DNA of 64,000 bases from Rhizobiales bacterium SYSU XM002. GTDB taxonomy: Bacteria; Pseudomonadota; Alphaproteobacteria; Rhizobiales; Beijerinckiaceae. The stretch's first letter is position 1. The number at the start of each line of letters is the position of its first letter. The notes under the pieces were generated by a model. The model was not told the DNA's origin and did not search any database. It was given only the letters and a program-made list of their open reading frames with translations. Location: the NCBI GenBank assembly GCA_009846685.1, contig VWVY01000001.1, positions 124,001-188,000 of the forward strand. The letters run 5' to 3'. Positions 59,139-64,000 of this stretch are shown here, piece by piece. Made by a program: the position numbers and the translations under genes.

Positions 59139-60045
59139 CCCCGACTGGTGTATCCTCTGCGCGGAGGTGGTTGGTGACGAGGCGCAGCAGCACCTCACCG
59201 GCGCCCGAGAGCGGAATGCCGCGTTTGGTGACGACGCCAACGGTCCGCGCGACACCTGGATTGCCGATCTTCACGGCGGCCAGATTGGGGAAACCAGTCG
59301 CAGCGATTGCCAGTTTTGGCACCACCGTGAGTGCGATCCCGGCTTCGACGATGCTTGTCGCGGTCGCGACATGCTGGACCTCGTAGCGCCAGTTCATGAA
59401 CTCGCGCCGCGAGCCGAGCGCGTCGTCGATGATGAGCCGGTTCGCTGTCTGCGCCGAGATGCGGACAAGGGGCATGCCCGCGAGATCGGCCCACTCGACC
59501 CCTGCCTTGGAGGCGAGGGGGTGATCCTTTGGGCAGAGCAGCACGTAAGGCTCGCGCAGGAGTTGGCGGCTGTCGAGATCCCAACGGTTCGCCGAGACGA
59601 TGGTAATGCCGAACTCCGCTTCACCGCGCTGAACGAGTTCCCCGATCTGTGTCGCAGACTGGTCGCGAATGTGGACGGAGATATCAGGATACTGTTCCGA
59701 GAACGCCTTGAGGATCGGCGGTAGGTGATAGGTGGCTATCGTCGGCAGGCAGCCGATCACAAGTCGCTGCTGCTTGGCGCGCCCCTGTTGGCGCAGCGTT
59801 TCATATGAACCCGACAGCGATTCCATCATGTCGCGGACCTTGGGCAGAAGTTCCAGCCCGGCGGCGGTCAGCGCGACATGGCGCGTCGTGCGTGTGAACA
59901 GCTTGACACCGAGATCATCCTCAAGCCGCCGCATGCGATGGCTGAGCGCGGCCTGCGAGAGGTTGAGTCGCTCTGCCGCGCCGTGAAAACTTCCGCGCTC
60001 GGCGATGGAGAGGAAAGCTTCGATCCCGAGAAAGTCGATCCGCAT
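59134..60045 (-). CDS. LysR-family regulator of the aromatic region
   Basis: This is a 303-residue LysR-type regulator with an N-terminal helix-turn-helix (GSFHGAAERLNLSQAALSHR) and an effector-binding domain. It lies between the DUF1932-type dehydrogenase gene and the divergent extradiol dioxygenase gene. By position it may be the equivalent of LigR/PmdR for the 4,5-cleavage operon. Confidence 0.9.
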   Translation of the reverse strand: MRIDFLGIEAFLSIAERGSFHGAAERLNLSQAALSHRMRRLEDDLGVKLFTRTTRHVALTAAGLELLPKVRDMMESLSGSYETLRQQGRAKQQRLVIGCLPTIATYHLPPILKAFSEQYPDISVHIRDQSATQIGELVQRGEAEFGITIVSANRWDLDSRQLLREPYVLLCPKDHPLASKAGVEWADLAGMPLVRISAQTANRLIIDDALGSRREFMNWRYEVQHVATATSIVEAGIALTVVPKLAIAATGFPNLAAVKIGNPGVARTVGVVTKRGIPLSGAGEVLLRLVTNHLRAEDTPVGD

Positions 60046-60051
60046 GGCATA

Positions 60052-60112
60052 CCGGTGATTGATGCATCAATTTCACTATTCAACACAAAATTCCAATTTG
60101 TGTCATCACCGG
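60052..60112. promoter_or_regulatory. Composite operator between LysR and extradiol dioxygenase genes
   Basis: Three dyads are packed in 61 bases. CCGGTGAT/ATCACCGG (60052-60059 and 60105-60112) are the outer arms. ATTGATGCATCAAT (60058-60071) is a perfect 14-bp palindrome. ACACAAA/TTTGTGT (60083-60089 and 60097-60103) is a third dyad. The arrangement fits an autoregulated LysR gene with a divergent target. Confidence 0.6.
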
Positions 60113-60164
60113 AGTTGCGCTCTAACTTCCGGCAACAAGACGTGAAAAATACGAGGGAACGCCT

Positions 60165-61130
60165 ATGGCCGATGCAGAGCCGATCTTCGATCTCGCCCAC
60201 CTTGCCCATGTCGAGATGTACACGGACCGCTTCGACGAGAGTCTCGATTTCTTCACGCGCGTTTATGGGCTCACGCTGTCGGGGCGCGACGAGAACTCGG
60301 CCTATCTTCGTGCCTGGGATGATTACGAGTTTCACAGCCTCAAGCTGACGCGCCACCACACCACGGGCGTCGGCCATATCGCCTATCGCGCCTCCTCACC
60401 GGCAGCGCTCGAACGCCGCGTGAAGGCCATCGAGGCCTCGGGTTTCAAGGTGCTCGGCTGGAACGAGGGCGACCTCGGGCATGGCCGTGCCTTCCGCTTC
60501 GAGGACCCGTTCGGGCATGTGTTCGAAATCTATTGGGACACGGTGAAATACAGGCCGACGGACAAGGATCGCCCGGCGCTCAAGAACCTCGCGAGCCGCT
60601 TTCACGCAACCGGCGCCTGCCCGCGGCGGCTCGACCACCTCAACCTCCTGTCCAGCGATGTGACCGAGTTCCGACGCTTTATGGAAACCTGCCTCGGCTC
60701 GCGCGTCACCGAGATGATCCGGCTCGATAACGGCCGGCTCGGCGGCTGCTGGTTCACAATCAACAACAAGACCTACGATCTGGCTTGCACCGAGGAACAT
60801 GGCGGCGGGGTCGGACGGTTGCATCACGTCACCTACGCGACCGACCAGCGCGAGGATATCCTGCGCGCGGCCGATATCTTCCTCGAAAACGGCGTGCATA
60901 TCGAGACCGGTCCGCACAAGCACGCGATCCAGGGCACGTTCTTCCTCTATGTCTGGGAGCCGGCCGGAAATCGCGTTGAGCTCGCCAATGCCGGGGCGCG
61001 GCTTATCCTCGCGCCGGACTGGGAACCGATTGTCTGGACCGAGGCCGACCGCAAGAAAGGACAGGCCTGGGGTCTCAAGACCATCGAGACCTTCCATACC
61101 CACGGTACGCCGCCGGTGGTAAAGGCGTGA
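60165..61130 (+). CDS. Type I extradiol dioxygenase, catechol 2,3-dioxygenase-like
   Basis: This is a 321-residue two-domain VOC protein. The likely iron ligands are H158 (LDHLNL), H221 (LHHVTYA) and E272 (NRVELAN), with the catalytic H253 (GPHKHAIQG) and Y262 (FFLYVWEPAGNR) in place, so it appears active. The aromatic substrate is unknown. It is transcribed away from the LysR gene and converges on a second LysR gene. Confidence 0.88.
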   Translation: MADAEPIFDLAHLAHVEMYTDRFDESLDFFTRVYGLTLSGRDENSAYLRAWDDYEFHSLKLTRHHTTGVGHIAYRASSPAALERRVKAIEASGFKVLGWNEGDLGHGRAFRFEDPFGHVFEIYWDTVKYRPTDKDRPALKNLASRFHATGACPRRLDHLNLLSSDVTEFRRFMETCLGSRVTEMIRLDNGRLGGCWFTINNKTYDLACTEEHGGGVGRLHHVTYATDQREDILRAADIFLENGVHIETGPHKHAIQGTFFLYVWEPAGNRVELANAGARLILAPDWEPIVWTEADRKKGQAWGLKTIETFHTHGTPPVVKA

Positions 61131-61139
61131 GGTTCAGGG

Positions 61140-62072
61140 TTACGGAAGCGTCGGACCTTCAGGGCGTTCAGAGAAGGCAACCATCTGCGCGGTGAGGAAC
61201 CGCAGGAGCTGGCTCGCCGCCTCCGGTAGCCGACGGCCGATGCGGGTGACGATCTGCGCCTCGGTGGATTGCAGGAGCGCGTTTTCGATCGGCAGCGCAA
61301 CAAGGCTTCCGTCGAGGATATCGGGCGCGACGGAGAAGGCAGGCAGCAGCGTCACCCCCATGTTCGCCATGACGAAATGCCGGAGGATGCTGATTGAGGT
61401 CGCGGTGAGGCGCGGCGTGAGTTCGATGTTCTCGGCAGCTTCCGCGATAGTCACGCGTTGCCGGACGCCTGAATTCGCATAGAGCAGAGCGACAGGGTGG
61501 GCTGCGACGTCGGCAAGCGTAATCCGCCCGCGCAATCGTACCAACGGGTGATCCGGCTTGACGATGACCTCGACCGGATGCCGCATGGCGCGCCAGATCC
61601 GCACGCGTGGGTCAGGTTTCGCGTTGTAGGCGAGACCGATATGGCAAAGGTCGTTGGCGACCGCATGGACGATATCGATCGAGCCGCCGAATTCGAGCGA
61701 CATGGTGAGGCGAGGGTAGCGTTCCCAATAGCGGCGAAGCGATCCGGACATCAGATCGCTGATGAACCCCTCGCCGAGAATGACCGAGACATGGCCGCGG
61801 TGGAGATCCTGTATTTCCCGCAGTTCGGCGATGGTGTCCTCGCGGTCCGCCGTCCATTGACGGTAGCGACGCGAGAGCAGTTCACCAGCCTCGGTCGCGC
61901 GCACGCCGCGTCCGAGCCGCTCCAGCAGCATCATGCCCAACTCTCTTTCGAGCTGCGCGATCTGCCGGCTGACGACCGAGGCGTTAACGCCGAGACTGTC
62001 GGCAGCACCCCGCACCGAGCCGTGACGGATGGTCTCGTGCAGATAGCGTAGCCGGTGATCGTCGAGCGGCAT
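61140..62072 (-). CDS. LysR-family regulator
   Basis: This is a regulator of about 310 residues with the HTH in HGSVRGAADSLGVNASVVSR and a C-terminal effector domain. I choose the ATG at 62072 (MPLDDHRLRYL); a TTG at 62105 is possible. It is divergent from a GarR-like dehydrogenase and aldehyde dehydrogenase pair that it may control. Confidence 0.88.
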   Translation of the reverse strand: MPLDDHRLRYLHETIRHGSVRGAADSLGVNASVVSRQIAQLERELGMMLLERLGRGVRATEAGELLSRRYRQWTADREDTIAELREIQDLHRGHVSVILGEGFISDLMSGSLRRYWERYPRLTMSLEFGGSIDIVHAVANDLCHIGLAYNAKPDPRVRIWRAMRHPVEVIVKPDHPLVRLRGRITLADVAAHPVALLYANSGVRQRVTIAEAAENIELTPRLTATSISILRHFVMANMGVTLLPAFSVAPDILDGSLVALPIENALLQSTEAQIVTRIGRRLPEAASQLLRFLTAQMVAFSERPEGPTLP

Positions 62073-62089
62073 GGGTGAACTCGTAAACT

Positions 62090-62106
62090 GTTGCTTATCA
62101 GGCAAC
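62090..62106. promoter_or_regulatory. LysR-type T-N11-A dyad
   Basis: GTTGC and GCAAC are separated by 7 bases, with a T-N11-A core, in the gap between the second LysR gene and the GarR-like gene. It is a candidate binding site for that LysR protein. Confidence 0.4.
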
Positions 62107-62195
62107 GATAACGCACCGCACCGGTTATGTCTGCGCCAAAAGTCGATAGGTTAGCATGACCTCGTTCCGGCGCTGTATCGCCGGAAGGGGGTGTG

Positions 62196-63095
62196 ATGAC
62201 GGCAGTTGGCGTGATCGGCTTGGGCAATATGGGACGGGGCATGGCGCTGCGTCTCGCCAGCACCGCTCACCGTATCGCCGGCTATGATGTTTCTCGCGAG
62301 GCGCGGCAGCAGATCGCAGCCGAGGGCATCGTGGTGGTCGAAACGCTCGCCGCACTCAGCGCGCGGAGTGATCTTCTCATTCTCTCGTTGCCGAACGCCG
62401 AGATCGTCGAGGCGGTAATGAAGGGGGTGGACGGTGTTCTTGCCCATGCCCGGCCCGGCACGCTGATTGTCGATACGACGACCTCCTATCCGGCGACCAC
62501 GAAAGAGGTGGCCGCGCTGGCGAAAGGGAAGGGGCTCGCCTTCATCGACGCACCGGTCAGCGGCGGACCGAAGGGCGCCCATGCCGGCACCATGACGATG
62601 GTGATCGGCGGAGAGGCCGCAGACATCGCACGAGCCGAACCGATTCTCGAGGCGATCAGCGCGAAGCGCGTCCACGTCGGCCCGGTCGGGGCGGGGCATG
62701 TCGCCAAGCTCGTCAACAACCTGCTTTGCGCATCCCACCTTCTGACGGCCGCCGAGGCTCTCGCAATCATTCGCGGCGCCGGGCTCGATCCGGCGCAGGT
62801 TCTGGCGGGCGTCAATGCCGGCTCCGGCCGTTCGGGCGTGACGGAGATCAACTTGCCGAACTGGGTTCTGAACGGCGCCTTCAATTCCGGCTTCTCGATC
62901 GGCCTGATGCGCAAGGACGTCGGCCTCGCGACCCGCCTCGTCGAAGAACTTGGACTCGATCTGCCGATGGCGACCGTCGTCGCCGGTATCTGGGAAGAGG
63001 CCTTTACCCGTCTCGGCGCCAGCACCGACTTCAACGCGATAACCGCGCACCCGGACTTCGCTTCATCGCCCTTCCACCAGAGAGGACGGGCGTGA
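62196..63095 (+). CDS. GarR/3-hydroxyisobutyrate-dehydrogenase-like oxidoreductase
   Basis: This is a protein of about 299 residues of the beta-hydroxyacid dehydrogenase family with GVIGLGNMGRGMALRLA for NAD(P), DAPVSGGPKGAHAG for substrate and the catalytic lysine in GAGHVAKLVNNLL. The ATG at 62196 follows GGAAGGGGG; a GTG at 62193 is also possible. Its TGA overlaps the next ATG by one base. Confidence 0.9.
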   Translation: MTAVGVIGLGNMGRGMALRLASTAHRIAGYDVSREARQQIAAEGIVVVETLAALSARSDLLILSLPNAEIVEAVMKGVDGVLAHARPGTLIVDTTTSYPATTKEVAALAKGKGLAFIDAPVSGGPKGAHAGTMTMVIGGEAADIARAEPILEAISAKRVHVGPVGAGHVAKLVNNLLCASHLLTAAEALAIIRGAGLDPAQVLAGVNAGSGRSGVTEINLPNWVLNGAFNSGFSIGLMRKDVGLATRLVEELGLDLPMATVVAGIWEEAFTRLGASTDFNAITAHPDFASSPFHQRGRA

Positions 63096-64000
63096 TGGCG
63101 GAGACGGATGCTCGCCTTGCCGGCTTTCTCGCGCCCTTCCTCCCCCGGGGTGTCGAGGCCGGCTCTTTTATTGACGGGGCGATGATTGCCGGGGAAGGCG
63201 CCGAAATCGGCGTCACCGACCCCGCGACCGGCAAGCCTCTCTACGCCTATCGCGATGCGGGCGAAGCGGTCGCCTGGCGTGCCGTGGAGGCGGCGGCCCT
63301 CGCGCAACCGGGCTGGAACACTCTGCCGGCGGCACGACGCGGACGGATCATGCAGGCGGTTGCGCGCATGGTCCTCGATCACGCTGAACCACTGGCGCAG
63401 CTTGAGGCGCTCTCCGCCGGCAAGCCGATCCGCGACACGCGCGTCGAGGTCGTCAAAGTCGCGGAAATGTTCGAATATTATGCCGGCTGGTGCGACAAGT
63501 TCCACGGCGACGTCATCCCCGTCCCAACCTCGCACCTCAATTACACCCGGCGCGAACCCTATGGCGTCGTGCTTCAGATTACGCCGTGGAACGCGCCGAT
63601 CTTTACCGCCGGGTGGCAGATCGCGCCGGCGCTCGCAACCGGCAATGCGGTGGTGCTGAAACCGTCGGAACTCACGCCGCTGACCTCGATCGTGCTCGCG
63701 GTGCTCGCGGAGAAGGCCGGTGTACCAAAGGGGGTCGTGAATGTCCTTGCGGGGCATGGTGCAACGAGTGCTCAGGCCGCGCTCGCGCATCCGGCTGTCC
63801 GCAAGGTCGTATTTGTCGGCTCGGTCGGCACGGGGCGCATCATCGCCGAGAGTGCCGCGCGACGGCTGATCCCGAGCCTGCTCGAGCTCGGCGGCAAGTC
63901 CGCCAACATCGTTTTCGCCGATGCCGATCTCGACCGCGCCGCCATCGGCGCGCAGTCCGCGGTCTTTTCGGGCGCCGGGCAGAGTTGTGTCGCCGGCTCG
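63095..64000 (+). CDS. Aldehyde dehydrogenase, cut by the window end
   Basis: The first 302 codons of an NAD(P)-dependent aldehyde dehydrogenase are present. The cofactor region QITPWNAP, the catalytic E264 (LELGGKSAN) and the nucleophile C298 (GQSCVAGS) are all intact, and the gene runs off the right edge. It is translationally coupled to the GarR-like gene. Candidates include 2-hydroxymuconic-semialdehyde-type or betaine-aldehyde-type enzymes. Confidence 0.92.
   Translation, partial: MAETDARLAGFLAPFLPRGVEAGSFIDGAMIAGEGAEIGVTDPATGKPLYAYRDAGEAVAWRAVEAAALAQPGWNTLPAARRGRIMQAVARMVLDHAEPLAQLEALSAGKPIRDTRVEVVKVAEMFEYYAGWCDKFHGDVIPVPTSHLNYTRREPYGVVLQITPWNAPIFTAGWQIAPALATGNAVVLKPSELTPLTSIVLAVLAEKAGVPKGVVNVLAGHGATSAQAALAHPAVRKVVFVGSVGTGRIIAESAARRLIPSLLELGGKSANIVFADADLDRAAIGAQSAVFSGAGQSCVAGS

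Overview
The window is about 64 kb of GC-rich, gene-dense chromosomal DNA that looks alphaproteobacterial, most probably from a free-living member of the Hyphomicrobiales (rhizobia-like group). The reasons are a strong bias for G/C at third codon positions, many ATGA and TGATG stop/start overlaps, an ndvB/ndvC-type glucan locus known from Bradyrhizobium, a mosaic intergenic palindrome of the rhizobial kind, and a very large share of ABC importers and flavoprotein oxidases. The genus cannot be fixed from the sequence alone. No rRNA, tRNA, CRISPR array, insertion sequence or prophage gene was seen; the window reads as catabolic and envelope housekeeping DNA.

Layout. 0.1-7.2 kb: malate synthase G, two tandem secreted SH3-like proteins and a four-gene ABC importer (ATPase, binding protein, two permeases) behind an IclR-like palindrome. 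7.3-17.3 kb: a 2H phosphoesterase, a polytopic membrane protein, a secreted GH5 glycosidase, a GntP-type permease and a cyclic beta-glucan locus (GH17-GT2 fusion NdvB, a small membrane protein, GH17 NdvC). 17.5-27.7 kb: an SAF-type oxidoreductase, the divergent oxyR/katG pair, SelO, a GNAT-nitrilase fusion and a YgiQ radical-SAM protein.

27.9-44.4 kb is an amine and N-substituted amino-acid oxidation island. It holds heterotetrameric sarcosine oxidase (soxBDAG). It also holds a probable eight-gene unit running from 42948 down to 32937, with a DadA-like oxidase, an SDR, a five-component peptide/opine-type ABC importer in four genes, and an HcnB/HcnC-like (opine oxidase-like) dehydrogenase pair without a visible HcnA-like partner. 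A PuuB-like oxidase is transcribed divergently from a shared nested palindrome.

44.6-64 kb is a lignin-aromatic catabolic region. vanA, a VanR-like GntR regulator and vanB demethylate vanillate to protocatechuate. A Liv-type importer probably brings in aromatic acids. A tight operon encodes a LigAB extradiol dioxygenase plus GalB, GalC and GalD (4-oxalomesaconate hydratase, aldolase and tautomerase). The usual LigC dehydrogenase and LigI lactonase are not in the window; a 6-phosphogluconate-dehydrogenase-like protein, an alpha/beta-hydrolase and a YciI-like protein occupy the cluster instead. Two LysR regulators, a two-domain extradiol (VOC) dioxygenase, a GarR-like dehydrogenase and an aldehyde dehydrogenase cut by the window end complete the region. 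The most interesting signals are this non-canonical 4,5-cleavage operon, an 11-base motif shared by two promoters flanking its LysR gene, and several elaborate dyad-symmetric operators.
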